DNA from: Heterobilharzia americana
Taxonomy: Eukaryota > Platyhelminthes > Trematoda > Strigeidida > Schistosomatidae
NCBI GenBank assembly: GCA_944470555.2
Contig: OX104127.1
Location: forward strand, 51,202,934-51,266,933
Length of the DNA: 64,000 nt
Reading direction: 5' to 3'
Below, in pieces: positions 35,010 to 47,224 of this stretch (position 1 is its first letter; every line of letters begins with the position of its first letter). Both the position numbers and the translations under genes were made by a program. Under the pieces are notes generated by a model. That model was not told where the DNA came from. It worked only from the letters and a program-made list of their open reading frames with translations, and did not search any database.

Positions 35010-35340
35010 TTATCACCATTGTGATGGCTTGATTCCGTCGGATCACCTCCCTCGTTCAAATCGAGATACTTGGATTTCGGTCTTTGCGGATGGTGGGACG
35101 ACTTTTTACAGTTTGGCAGTCGAGGCAAGTCTCCGTTCAGTGTTTAACAAACCGAGCCACATTTGGTCTCACAAATCTCTCATTAACCAGCTTCGTACTT
35201 GCACCGATTTCAGAGTGTGACAGTTCATGCAATTTATCAAATATGGGGCTTCTCGTAGCTATGAGAACAGGTGGGAGAAGTTTTCCAACAGATGTGTCAC
35301 ATGTCACCATGAAAGTGGTAGTTATGGCTTCCTAAAATAT
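35010..35340 (-). mobile_element. Ty3/Gypsy integrase N-terminal relic
   Basis: On the minus strand the translation reads IFDKLHELSHSEIGASTKLVNERFVRPNVARFVKH, a stop, then CLDCQTVKSRPTIRKDRN. This fits the His-His-Cys-Cys zinc-binding start of Gypsy integrases (HxxxH...CxxC), including the RFVWP-type signature. No LTRs, RT or integrase core were found beside it. Confidence 0.6.
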
Positions 35341-35749
35341 GAAGGAAGTCGTTTTTAACTAGACTGACTACTCAATTCAAATCGTCTTTTTTCGTGTCAG
35401 ACAAACACCCGCAATGACGGCTTGGAAACAGTAAGTTATTAAGGCGTACACACGAAGAGATATTAGTGAATTCGTTGCCAGTAAATTTAATGTTTTGGGT
35501 GGAAAGGGAAGTCGCTACATGAATTCAAGGTATAGTATCACGTGCCAGCAATACTTTGCTCCCCTAATAACGCTTAACGCAAGTTTCATGACCTTAAAGA
35601 CTGTGAAAACACCACTTCTGCTGAGCATCCTAGGTGTTTGACAAACAGGTCTGGAACCGGCAACTCTTTACCGAAGGAGCTGCAACAGTGGTGAGTTTGA
35701 TTCAGGCTTTTTGAAAACAGCGATAGCAGGTTCAGAGGCTGAAACCAAT
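35341..35749. other. Non-coding stretch, nothing certain
   Basis: It may include more of the decayed Gypsy element, but no motif is legible. Confidence 0.3.
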
Positions 35750-38700
35750 GGCGCGATTACGGTAAACTCATGGTCTGAGAGCCCTTGTGTCCAGTTCTTG
35801 GGCAAGATAACTGGTGGTCGGTTGCAAACATTTTGATGGGTAGGGACTTCTTCTCCGACTTCCTGCTTTCGGCTCCCGCGGGGTGAGTTTTTTTGGGTAT
35901 TTATCTTTAGGCTGCAGATTATATTGGCTAGGGAGCAATGGTTCTTTGGGGTTGCGAGCCTTCTTACAGCTCTTCTCTTTACAAGTGCCTGCTGAAAGGG
36001 ATGCGGAATATCGACAGAAAGGGTACAGGTGACGTCTTTGGCTAAAAAATTAAACAGTGCTTCTATACTTATTAGAAAGTATCTAGAAGAAAAAGCGAAA
36101 GAACTCAGACGAAAAGCTCGTTAGTAATGAGCAAGAAAAAGACAGCGTTGTTGTTATGAGGGACCAGACAGGCGCTGCTGGGTAGTTAGCGGAGTAAAAA
36201 GTATCCTCAGAAGGTAACGGATAAGCCATAGCAGCTGGCACAGTTGTCTAACCTTCTCTAAAATGACTACATTTTTGAGCTGTAACCTCTTTTGATGGAA
36301 AAGTTCTCTGTACGGCACACACTCTTAAGGAGACGGAACCCGACCTAAGCCTGGAATTAGCGCTCTGGTGTGACATTCTGGCTTGGTCAGCTGGTGGTGG
36401 CCATCGTGTTGACGGTGGCGTTGACCAGTTTGCGTGGCCGACTTGGTGGATGGTATCATAATCCATAACAAGATCCACCTGTGAGTAGTACCTCGAAGTG
36501 GATGGATGCATGTGCTTCAGTCCATTTCCTTGCTTTTTCCCGCTAGTCCGACAACTGTCGGTGCGGTGGTTCACTACACCTGTTATGGGGTTCCGTGGGT
36601 GAAGTGATGTACTGAGATTTCCCAGATGCTACTGAGTGTCAGTCAAGAAGTCATCTGGAAAAAGACCATGTTACGGCAATCTCCCGACCGCGTACGATAT
36701 TTAAGGTGTCATTTATTCTTGTTTTCTTTTCGCCATGGTTGTCGCCATCACATGAATGGTTGGATAAGTAATGATAATAATGTATTTCCAACAATGAATT
36801 ATAGGAATACATGCTATTTTGCGAGCTATATCCGGATGTTATTTCCTCACTGAAGCTGCAAAAGTTTAGAAAGAAACGAATCATCGCGCCATACAAAGTC
36901 TTCTGGAGTGAACAGTTGTTCAGATATTGCTTGTCATAAATATTGGATGAGAGCGACATCGTTAAACAGCAGTGGTGAAAATTAATGAGGGTATAATCAC
37001 TCAGTATGGGAAACAATAGTGAGTCATGAAATCTATAGGGGTATATTGCATACCGAATGTTGGGAACAAACGAATCCAGAGATATGTCTGCATTCAATAG
37101 GTTTGTACTGTCGACGGATGGCAGACGAAACTAGGATGGACGGCGGACACAATTTCGTGTCTGGCGTTGTATGGTGTCATGTGGAGTGTAGCAATTGCTT
37201 AGGTCCACAGTGTTGTAAACGGAGTCATCTGAATAAATAAGGCCAGTGATGCAGTTCCATCCAGCTTCTGTTGTCACCAAGGCTCCAAGGCCAGCGCGTC
37301 GTGTGAAGTTACTCTGGGTTAGCTTCGTTTCCGGGAGAGCAGCTGTCAGGAGGGAAAGAACTTTCATGTTTGGATGCAAATAGCATTTCATACCAACGTT
37401 TCTAGTTGCTCTCCCAATTGGAGCTGTGTATTTAGGAGGGGTTGTAGTCTGAGATGGACTGTCCAGCTCCCGGTGATTTAAAGCGGTTAGGCAATGAGGG
37501 ATGATAGTTCTCACGTGTTGAATAGAAGTTCGAAGTGTGTCTTGGCCCTCAGTGTGTCGGCATGATCCGCCGTCATAATCTCCATATCGGGTGATAAAGA
37601 GAAACAAAGAGGCATGAGAAGTGAAGTTAGTTATCCTAGAATTTGGGAAATCAAAATTGAAGACTAGGGTATCTAAGGGGGACACGAGCAGTAAGGGGCT
37701 ATACAGTTCTATATTCCACTTGTAGAATACCTCTTAAGTTTCACGTGGCACATTTTTCACGTGCTAGTTCAGGCTATATTACAAATGCTCGAAGATAATG
37801 ACTTTGTTTTGCATTTACGTATCATTGAGAGCTCTGATGTACTCTTACACGGTTGGGGGAAGACAGCTGCTGTAATCCCAAGGGGAGGTAGGGTGAAGGG
37901 CGTGCACTGGGTTTGATGACCTCAAATAACGGTGGTTTCCATGGGTTGCCACCGTCGGATCTGCCATCCCGCGTTAGGCATTATCTTAGCCCATCACTAC
38001 CTGTGCCGACGTTCTGTCCCGTGAACACTGGTGATAGCACGTTTCCTTGACTAGTATGGGGCTGCGTATTCGGCTTGATTTGCTTCGAGGGTCCCTAAAC
38101 AAAACACGTTGCAGTTTTACGGTACTGAAACTAAAGCCGTCATCCGAAAATCGTAGTCCTAGTTTCTGAGCAAAGCTCTAGACTACTCTGCAGTTGACTT
38201 CCTTATTTGTTCGCCTCCATATCTTACATTTGCCAACACAATAAAGTTCCAGCAAAGAAAGTCCTCCCAGTAGCTATCCAACGAAAAGGAAAGATAATGG
38301 TGATGCTGCGATCGCTCCTTGGGATAGTGCCGATTTTGGTGGCCATGTTAATCGTATTTCGTTCATTCTAGTGCAGAGTTGTCAGCCTTTTTAACGAACT
38401 ATATCCAGAAAGGCAGAAATCTTTCTGCGTGTCCTTACGAGACTCAAGCAGCAGGTGACAAATTCCTCTGCCAAGTAAGAAGCAGAAACTTTCACTGATT
38501 TTCTGTTGTTTCATTCAGCGGTCTAATCCAAGGCAGTCATCAGTTTGGTGGGATATGGACGCTCACTGAAAAATCCATGCCGATCGATTTAAGCATTGTC
38601 ATTTCTGCATGGGGGATTTTAAAGTCTACAAGTTGGACTGATAGCTAACCCGGTGGTTGTGAACCTCAGCTATGCATGAGTTATCGTCCCTTTTGTATGC

Positions 38701-40290
38701 CAAAGAATATGACCACTTATGCTGGAAGCACTGCTGGAACTAGGATCATTGTTTGGACTGCATCACCCCATTTGTTCCGCGCTTCAGCCACGAGGTCCTC
38801 AGTGATGACTGATGCACCACCTCTGCACATTGTGACAGATCTGCACTTGTGTTCACTGCTCGTCTATCTTGAGGACGTTCCAGTCCTCAGTCTCCACAGC
38901 GTGTCGAAGTCGCTGGTAATAACTAAGTAGTCGTTATCTGCAAATATTGTGGCCACGATTGGGAAGGTGATCGTCTCCTTGCGGCCTGCGGGAGCACCTG
39001 AATACCTGTTTACGGCCTCATATAGGTATTTGATGCCGTGGAGATTGAAATAGCGCTACCGGAAGTTCGAAAGATGGGTGGCAGACACACCGCTTACTTC
39101 TCCGCCACCGGTTAAGAACTTATATGGAGAACCACCCCACCCCTTATTCTCAGCCCCATGTCTCCATAAAAACATTTCATGCTTGCTACTTGCATGCGTG
39201 TCAGAAAAGTCTGAAGGGAACTGTAACTTTGTCCCGAAGTGGATGTCACTGTGCAAGCGGTCCTAGGTTGTTTCCACCTTCAGTACTTTCCCCATTGATC
39301 CCCTGACGTTGCTATAAGCACGAATTGGAAATGGGTGAAAGTGGGAAAGGATCTGACTGTTGTCTTCGGTAAGAGGAATGCTCCCGCACCTGGGTTCCAA
39401 CCATGGATCCTCACTCCTCACACGGCTGGAGTCACTTAGTTTTCTGAGGTCTCAAGCAGTTCAGTTCCTGAAGGAAAAGTGGCATTAGAGGTTACGCCAC
39501 ATAAGGTGCCCTGGCCTCTGATCTGTCCACTGAAGGGACAACCCCTTACATAAGGGGTTCTGAAGCTTTCCATTTATCTCCTTGCCGAATGTATACTGGT
39601 CTGGTTGCATACAGCCAAATAGTGCCTTCTGCACAGTATTTTATTTTTCACCAGGCGTGCAGAATGTCTGCAAAAGACGCACGTGAGCCGAATGGATTTG
39701 TGGGCAATAAGATTGTGGGGATGACTTTATCCAAGCTGATCCAAGAGGTCTGCTGACGTTGCTCACCAGTAGACTGGCGCAGGAAACCTAGCCTACAGTT
39801 AAATTCCACTGATTACATTCACGGGATTGCCTCCCGAAGGGTGGCTGCTGAACAGTTCTTGAATGCTTTGAACAACCGTCGCATCACTCGGCATTAACCA
39901 ACCATTCACACTACTATTCAACACCAAATTCGTCATGTGGTCGGTAATTTTTGTTTCATTCACTATTGTTCTATGTGTATTCGTGACAGTTATGTCTCGC
40001 ATGCTTTAGTTTAGTTTTGCTTACTTACTGCAACCCTCTTCAACAAAAAACAGTCAACTCACCATTCTCTTTCCTTCTGATAACGAGCTTGCTGTCCTAT
40101 GGTCACACTGTGGTGCAAATCATTTTTGGTGGTACATCAGGCTACACTGTGGAGTGGTTGAAAATACAATGGTTAAATGTGTTGCCTGACGTGTGAAACA
40201 TACCAAGAGATGGTGGGGTCAGTAACGTACGCACTGTCTTGGCGATCTGTTAGTAAGCTGAGAAGATTTTTTAGCCGTCAAATGTATCGA
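35750..40290 (-). mobile_element. CR1-clade LINE copy 3, same lineage, old, with an internal foreign segment
   Basis: Diverged homology to copy 1 is seen in order on the minus strand. The 3' UTR lies at about 35,760-36,240. The ORF2 C-terminus at 36,248-36,574 reads ANSRLRSGSVSLRVCAVQRT, beside copy 1's ANTTLRSKFFSLRVCALWNA. The RT palm is at 38,100-38,450 (matching GCTCCTTGGGATA). The endonuclease is at 38,900-39,320 and ORF1 at 39,600-40,002. Large deletions and many stops are present. The end near 40,290 is approximate. About 1.5 kb (36,590-38,095) has no counterpart in copy 1. Confidence 0.7.
36590..38095. other. Unidentified segment inside CR1 copy 3
   Basis: It interrupts the ORF2 thumb homology. 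It contains minus-strand ORFs of 148 codons (36,651-37,097) and 184 codons (37,131-37,685). The latter has PPKYTAPIGRATRNVGMKCY and a Thr/Ser-rich part, but I recognise neither. It may be a nested insertion of an unrecognised element, because homology to copy 1 resumes on both sides. Confidence 0.4.
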
Positions 40291-40919
40291 ATGCAACGCA
40301 AAAATATTTGAAAACCCAAGGTTAAAAGATGGGAAGACAGTGATGTTCAACGGCTTTCGTGCTTATGACGGTTTCTGAATGCAAAGCAGAACATATAACA
40401 GAACAACGGAGGGGTAAAGTTGATCTAAAATTTCACGTAATTAACTACCCAGTATAAATTCAAAAAAAGAAAACGAACAAGTGCATTAAAAAACCAATAA
40501 GCCTAACTGATCTGTTCGCCAGAAGTCGACATCACTAAAGATAATGAATCAAGAAGGCGGACGACGGAGCCAGCATCAGGGAACTAGCACGATGCGGAAA
40601 AGTTTGTCGAAAGAAAAGTTAAGCAACTCTTGGGGCGTTATTGTATTACGAGAAAAGCGGCGAGTGCAAACACGATAAAAACATGGGCCACTAAGGCGGA
40701 GAAAAATCGCAGTTGAACGGGTAAAAGTGGATTACCAAGACTGCAGGCAACATATTGACCAGATATGTCAGATAGGGACTGTTTCCCAGACCACGGTGTA
40801 TTTTAGGTGCCTGAAAATGAACCATGGATGTTCGACGAAAACCCGCAGGGTACTCCCATTTTACGGGAGAAAAGGTCATGTTGAGCACGTAAACGTGAGT
40901 CGAGAATTATAATAATGGT
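40291..40919. other. Non-coding stretch, nothing recognised
   Basis: Two overlapping short ORFs at 40,691-40,912 on opposite strands carry no motif. Confidence 0.4.
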
Positions 40920-41000
40920 GGATCGTGGCTAGCAGTGGAATCTAGGATGCGCATTTCGTCCTCTTCAGCTGGATGTACCTGCCGAGTCAAGAATAATGCA
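40920..41000 (-). mobile_element. Family-1 SINE end with deleted hammerhead
   Basis: The minus-strand terminus GATTCCACTGCTAGCCACGA and the CGAAATGCGCATCCTAG block are intact. About ten bases forming the 5' side of stem II and part of the CTGATGA core are deleted (GCTGAAGAGGACG), so the ribozyme is dead. Confidence 0.65.
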
Positions 41001-43420
41001 TCTGATCAGACGGTCCATAGCTGCTACTACTAGCCCTACACATTGCTGTAAGTTTCTGACTCCAAGGGAATTACATTATGAAGGTGTACATACGTCGCTT
41101 CGAAGGTGTGAATGGTAATTTATGTTCTTTGGCGACTTATTTCAAAGTGGTAAGAGTAGTTATCAATGACTGAAGATGGCCTCATAGATTTCACTGTCTT
41201 CTCGGATAATCTAATGACAAAGGGGTATATTCTGAGATGCGTGAGTGTCACAAACGAACTACCTCTTAGCTCAGTCAGCACAGTCGATAAACACCCACTT
41301 GCTTACACAGCCACGAGATAATCGTAAATTTTCTCACGGAAGATCCTGAACCCAGTTTACTAACGCTCTGAAACTGGGAGAAGTTTGGACCACGATGGCG
41401 ACAGGTCTTTAGGCATTCTGTCTAGTGTTACGGTTACCTTAAGACATTTCGCAAAGAAGGTGGGTGTTTTGTTTGTAATGGCCAAGAGCAACTTCATGAG
41501 TACTCAGGTTTTCTCGGAGCACCTTAGCCGAAGGGAGAAGAAATTGTGAATAGGATGCCTTTGTATTTGTTTGCTTTGGGATGGGACGTATAAAAAAATT
41601 GTAATTTGGGAAATCCAGATACCGCTACTCATTCGTATACAAGACAACAGTTTTTGTTACCGATAGCGACATGTTAAATGATTTCCCCCGCTCTATTCGA
41701 TAAAAGTTTATAAATAGCTTCCCACTCTCTGGGCTGCTAACCATGGTGCCCAGATTTTAAGAGTATAAGAGTATTGGTGGGGGAATGGGCTGAAGTGCCT
41801 CTGTGGTATTCCAAAAGCATGGGTCAACTTAACTACTTCTGGGAGTGTTTTCTTCACTTTGGGCATACAATCCCAGTTTCATGCCAGATTAGTCGACTTC
41901 GTGTATCACAGCTACGTGGTATTGTTTACAAGGTGACGTTTCGAGCAGGATTTCTTGCTCATAACCATATCAAGGCAGATACGGAACCCACTGGTCTAGT
42001 ATTTGTGATGCTACTGTTTTCCCATCTTTAGCTCAGCTGGTATTTAATTTTTTCACATCCGAAGTCACTGCTGCGTTAATCAAGTTACGCAAGCTATTCA
42101 CTTAGTTGGTGAGCAAAGATTCAGAGGACAACTTCCCTTCCCATTTAATTACATGAGTTTCCAGGACTGCAAATCTTTATGGTCTAAGCTGTTTCTCCGG
42201 GTTAGCGTAGTCCCGGATATAACCTCGTTAGCCTCTCGCCGTACTGAAGATGTCGACAATTCAAGTCCAGCCCTAGATTATATTGTGAACCTCAGTCCTG
42301 GTGTGATAGTTGATGTATGATCCAACCCGCCTACTAGGTCACCAAGAACTAAAGAGGGTTATCCTCACCGCTGTCACGGTGAATACATGTGTCAGATTAG
42401 GGCAAACACAAGGAGAGTTTATCAAGTTTCAGAGTGATGGTACATCACTAATATTTGCCAAGTATCACAGGCTATATTGAAGACACCTCAAGAAACCACT
42501 TGCGCATGCTAGCACCAAAGCCTAAGTCACCGTTCTTTTTCACACACTGGAGAGTGAACAGTTAGCGGCCTACAAATGGTGAGATTTTATCTTTTTTGAC
42601 AGCACTTTTGCATCTTCATCGATTACTTACCCGACGGTTATCGACCTTCTAACATCAGACCAACTGCTTCAGTATCAATTAGGACACGCAGGGTTTTGAC
42701 TAACATTTTCACTGTTTTCGGGATTCGGATTCCCACCTGAAGTATTTTCGCTTGAAGCTAATGCTTCGTATAAGCTAGCCTTGATGAGCTGTTAATGATT
42801 CCCTATCTATTTTTCGGATTTACTTCCGAACCTGGCGATGGTAACTTCCAATATTTAGCGTTACACGCTTCTCCAGAATCAATAGCCTAAAGTTTGGCGA
42901 GATTCGACATCTGTACTGACCCTGATAGTTTAACTGGTTTCGCTAAGCTGAAGGCATTCGGTTAAGCATCCTCACCATTTGGCAAGCTGTCATGTTACGT
43001 TGCACTACTCGTTATCGACCCTCGAGCCAGTTAGTTGGAAGGCATCGGTTTCCTGGCACGACCTCGCAAAAATACCATCCCATCCTACTACGCTATTGTG
43101 TTCTTTCTTGGTCTCGTATTCCTGGGTATATAACAAGCTCGAATAGTTAGTGGTTGGCCTCTGCGTCTGTCAAGTTCGCACCAGGACAATTCCTAAAATA
43201 TCAACGATTTGAGAAACCTGGCTTCCACAGAAGTATTATAAGAGTAAGCAGTGGTATGGGCTGCATGGTCTAGTATCCTCAGTACTGACGACTGAACCGA
43301 ATAACCACACTATCTTTGGTATAGACGCAGCACCAATCACGTCGTCAAATTAAAAGAAAAGAAAACATTGAGAGGTTTCAAAAACTGCAGGATCAACTAA
43401 GTACAGAGGTGTTTCTGAAG
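41001..43420. other. Long non-coding stretch without recognised genes
   Basis: Texture suggests old repeats (tRNA-like TTAGCTCAGTCAGCA near 41,275; several direct phrases near 42,200-42,420), but I cannot assign a family. The ORF at 41,774-42,031 has no recognisable motif. Confidence 0.35.
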
Positions 43421-43549
43421 TAACTTAAGTCACAATAAGCAGTGATTAGAAGGTCGCCACACAACTCCTATTAGTCGTAGCTTGGAGTTTTGGGACCGTT
43501 AGCACAGTCCGCTGAACGTGCACAAAAATAAGTGGTGATATGTTCGGGA

Positions 43550-44000
43550 TCTTTTACACAAATTTAGTTAGGTCCAAACTAGGAAACTGCAAATAGGCCG
43601 CGAATCTTTGTCTGAAAGATGACCCAAACCTTCTGGGAAGAGTTCAGAGGGTAGCCATATGTATGATGCCCATGAAGACTGGCTTCGGTAACTGAACGCC
43701 TTCTGTCTATCCTGTTGCAGACAAGGGAAATCTAATCAGATTACATATGATTCCACGAAATGATTTTGGACATGATGTATCTTTTCTTTCCCTTCCCATT
43801 AGATCGATAGACCCCGGGTGGCATAGCGAAAGAATGCAAAATCAAAGAACGAACGTAGTCTCGGGAGAGTACTGGTTCTTGTACCTAATAATCAACTCTT
43901 AGAACGGACCCCTAAAAAAGTGGCCTTTCTCATCAACTGACTCGTTCACAAGAGGGCTAAATAAGCACACAGATGCACTGAAAAAGGATTAATATTGTTT
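43550..44000 (+). mobile_element. CR1-type LINE fragment (RT thumb end), decayed
   Basis: Plus-strand frames read DDPNLLGRVQRVAICMMPM, then IRLHMIPRNDFGHD and INS.NGPLKKW. This is the pattern of the RT C-terminus of schistosome CR1-like LINEs (LLERVQR..., ..RGDLI...YK, VVNSWNSLP). Stops occur throughout. It ends about 160 bp before the RPS12 start codon, so it lies in the gene's upstream region. Confidence 0.6.
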
Positions 44001-44120
44001 TCCAAGCAACAAATCTGAATCCGAAACTACTTTGTTTTAGTCTTCTGGTACACACAATCGCGGAAATTTTGGGGTTGTGGAAACGTGCGTTGTGTTATCA
44101 AAATGTTTATTGCTTCGTCT

Positions 44121-44129
44121 TATGTTTAG
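44121..44129 (+). promoter_or_regulatory. Candidate 3' splice acceptor upstream of RPS12
   Basis: TATGTTTAG lies 30 bp before the ATG. It could accept the spliced leader (trans-splicing is common in schistosomes) or a 5'-UTR exon. No experimental support. Confidence 0.3.
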
Positions 44130-44159
44130 GATAAATACGTTTTGTTTTCGTCGCGAAAA

Positions 44160-44590
44160 ATGCTGGCCACTGAAATGGATTTGGACAGTGCTGTTCAGCA
44201 AGTGTTGAAGAATGCTGCGAAGTGTCGTGGAATATCCCGTGGACTGAACGAGTGCACGAAGCTAATTGAGCAACGAGGTGTAGTTCTTTGCTTTTTGGCA
44301 GAGAATTGTAATGAAAAGGCCTACACAACTCTTATTGAAGCTCTCTGTCACGAACATGGCATCCCGTTGGTGAAGGTAGGATGGGTTACTTCCTAAATTA
44401 TGAAATATAGGTACCCGATAACAAAAAACTTGGTGAATGGTCAGGATTATGCAAGTATGACAAAGAAGGAAAAGCCAGAAAAGTGGTTTCAGCTTCCTGC
44501 ATAGTGGTCACTGATATTGGAGAGGAATCCTACGGACTAAAGTATCTAGTTGAAAAGTTCAGACTCCCAATTCAGACAAGAGAGGCGTAG
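44160..44590 (+). CDS. RPS12: 40S ribosomal protein S12 (eS12), two exons
   Basis: Exon 1 is 44,160-44,375 (72 codons) and exon 2 is 44,411-44,590 (59 codons plus TAG). Together they give 131 residues, the usual eS12 length. Exon 1 reads [20 protein letters not shown] after a short leader, then [20 protein letters not shown] and [13 protein letters not shown]. Exon 2 begins with [20 protein letters not shown] and [12 protein letters not shown]. These match the eS12 signatures LCVLAxNCDEP, LVEALCAEH, KLGEWVGLCK and VVGCSCVVV. The protein sits in the small ribosomal subunit (L7Ae/L30e-like fold). The start ATG at 44,160 has A at -3; an in-frame ATG at codon 6 is an alternative. The intron proves this is not a processed copy. 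No canonical AATAAA lies just downstream. Confidence 0.95.
44376..44410 (+). other. 35-nt phase-0 intron of RPS12
   Basis: It begins GTAGGA and ends AAATATAG, between Lys72 and Val73 codons. Reading through it would hit TAA after about six codons. Tiny introns near gene starts are typical of schistosomes. Confidence 0.9.
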
Positions 44591-46125
44591 TGTACAATTT
44601 TCTGGTAATGATCTTATAAAACAAATCCAGTCGACTTTGTTCTGTGTGTTCTCCTTGTACGCTGTCTGGATTGTCTCACTTTTTGTTGAATAACAGTGCC
44701 GCCATCGATACAGCCTCTAAACTTCGTGAGGTGGTGGACAATCCTAAAGCCACGAGAAGCTCTGTTATGTTGAGTTATGGATCGTCGATCTGAAAAGTTG
44801 GTTGTTGTTAGCCGGGTAGTGAATTTGAATCCCATATCATCTAACGTGATTCGGGCAAACAGGTTGTATTATTGACCTTCATAGCGTGTAGCTCGTGTAC
44901 CTACTCATGTTTGTACGCGCAGTCTATTTGTTCCAAATACTTTTTCGTTGGCTCCATTACTGCATTTAGGTGAATATCTCCCGTAATCCTATAGTAAGTC
45001 CCAGTGGCTGCATTTCTGTGGAGGATAGACGTTTGCTCTCTTGAAAGGCATCCACAATATATTTGAAAACTGACCCAATCGTATACTTTTGAAGATCATA
45101 TAAACCTATTGGTTTACAATTGCTAAGTCTAGGGAATGATCGTAGCTTACGGGCTTTAGGTTAGTGTCTTACTAACTATGATCACGCCTTTCACAATAGA
45201 TGAGTGAGGACACGTTTGGGTGTACGTCCAGTCAAGTTATATGAATCCGTTTATACCATATTCATACCGCGCAGATCATGACATCTCGAATGTATATCTC
45301 ATGGCCAATTACCTCATCTTCCAGATATCTATGATACTTGTCCAGGGTAATTTTCTGATAACCGTTACGGTGATCAGAGGTAAGCAATTCATGGAAGAGT
45401 TCTTATGAGCTATTTGTCACTAACTGAACTCAAGAAATGCCGGGAATCCAGTGATAAGAATCACATGAGTGGAAAAGATTTATGTTCCACATGCATTGAT
45501 GTTTACTACTTATTGTCCCACCAAATTTTCTATCTATCTTTTCGTTTTACAGCTGGTGGGGAATGTGGTAACCTATTTTTCTTCTATCATGTGTCTTTCA
45601 TATGATCGACCTCACTTTACTCTGAGACTGGATATATCGTTTCTCGAATGGTAAGCAATGATCCATTACTTATTTGTGTACAGGTATTTTCAAATCAGTT
45701 TCGTACGACTCAGCAGTAATGAGGTTAAGTGCTGAGTCCTTGATTGGGAAGGCAAATCAGTCGGTGAAGTATAACCCAGTTGTCTATGCTAGGCCGTCAC
45801 CCACCACTGTCTTGGTGGGGAAAAGGTGGAATAAATTGGGAATATTGGAACTGACATTGATACATAGGATGTTTAACATAGTGTCGATTCGGAGGATCTA
45901 CTGGGAATGTATTCCGGGAGAAATTAAAAATAAGGCACGGAGATCTGTCGAAAAATGTTGTAAGGTGGTGTCATGTACTCTTTCAAGTCTTAGAATACTG
46001 GGAGTCTGGCAAGACGAAAGTCTCGATAACGGGGAAATAATTCTATAAACTTCGAAAATGAGACTGCCTTGCACATATTACGAGAAATGTTCAGATGTAC
46101 ATTTAACATTATTGACCATAGTAAG
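44591..46125. other. Region downstream of RPS12; no supported gene
   Basis: A 124-codon ORF at 45,674-46,048 (plus) follows an acceptor-like TTTGTGTACAG but shows no recognisable domain. A Cys-poor ORF on the minus strand at 44,614-44,835 is probably chance. Confidence 0.35.
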
Positions 46126-46127
46126 AG

Positions 46128-46205
46128 TGGAGTTGTGGCTCATTGGCTTAGGGAGATTACTTTCAACCGATGAATCATGGGTTCTAACACCGTCCCACCT
46201 ACCGA
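46128..46205 (+). mobile_element. tRNA-like SINE head (family 5)
   Basis: TGTGGCTCATTGGCTTAGGGA resembles a pol III box A, and a box-B-like CATGGGTTCTAACACC follows about 40 bp later. A related head (TGTGGCTCATTGGTCCAGGG) occurs on the minus strand at 49.9 kb. Confidence 0.45.
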
Positions 46206-46379
46206 GGTTTGGGCAGCAAAGTGTTATCAATAACCTTCACAAAATTGCTGTTAGTCACTGCTTCCTGCACCAATCTGCACAAGTTTTTTTGAGCGTGTTT
46301 CAATTTTTTGGTTGATAAACTGATTCAGATTGTCAAACAACCTCGTAACAGCCTACTTGGTTTTTCTAAGTGTAAGGTG

Positions 46380-46480
46380 TCCTGAGTTACTTCCAGGTTA
46401 TAATTTATGAGCTGTGGCAACTCGGACCGTTACGCAGTAATGCCTGGTCCTGTGTTGATATTGATTGGTTTATTACAATT
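46380..46480 (+). mobile_element. RTE-clade (SR3/Perere-3-like) LINE 3' end stub
   Basis: It contains GAGCTGTGGCAACTCGGACC and CGCAGTAATGCCTGGTCC, which I recall as the 3' UTR of an abundant schistosome RTE family. A second, diverged 3' end of the same type is at 47,640-47,710. Family naming is from memory. Confidence 0.5.
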
Positions 46481-47220
46481 TATGAAGTTGCTGTTTGCGA
46501 TCTCGAGGCAAAAACACTATTTGACCGGATATACAGTTTAAGTCAATGTGTGGACAGATGATATAGCTCAATATCTGTTGTAGCGGCAACGATGATTGCA
46601 TGCAGTATTTAGGTTTAAAGAGTCGTTCATTTCCTCTATTCTGTTGTGGAGTTTGTCCTATCATTGCTCATGTAGTCAACTTTATCTTCACTATATTGGA
46701 TTTCGTCTATGCTGATCAGCGGTGTGGTAACTAGGACGTATAAACCATTTTTATGAACTCAATTTCTCCCACTTATCTACCTATACTGTTCGCATTTTCT
46801 TTCCCAATGAGAACCTTTTGAAAACTAGAATTTTTCAGTAAGCTCTACTGTTAAAGATTTTAGTAAATGTTTTTGGAATTTAATTGAGTGAGGATCGAAA
46901 GCAACATGTAAACTTAACAGATATATTTTGTGATAGCTAACAAGGTGTTTCATGGTAGTTTGCTAATCGTTGTTCCAGAACTGGTCTGCTTTTGTGTTCC
47001 TTTTATTCATTTGGAAAGTGAGGTAATCTCTGGTAAGCCGGTGAATGGATATAAGGCGATGACGTGGCTTTTGCCAACATAATCCAGTTTTGGCGTCACT
47101 GTGATATACGATTGCCCATTAAGGACTGAGCGAACTGCGCTGTAAATTAATATCCCCAACTATATATGACTATGAAACATTGCAATCAAGGATAAAAAAC
47201 TTAAGGTTTCCAACAATCAT
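46481..47220. other. Non-coding stretch, nothing recognised
   Basis: No supported feature. Confidence 0.4.
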
Positions 47221-47224
47221 TGAC

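Noticed and set aside
41930..41985. Hammerhead motif on the minus strand (GAGCA...TGCTC, GAAACGTC)
   Set aside because: Stem II and GAAAC look right, but the CTGANGA box is absent; at best an unrecoverable relic.
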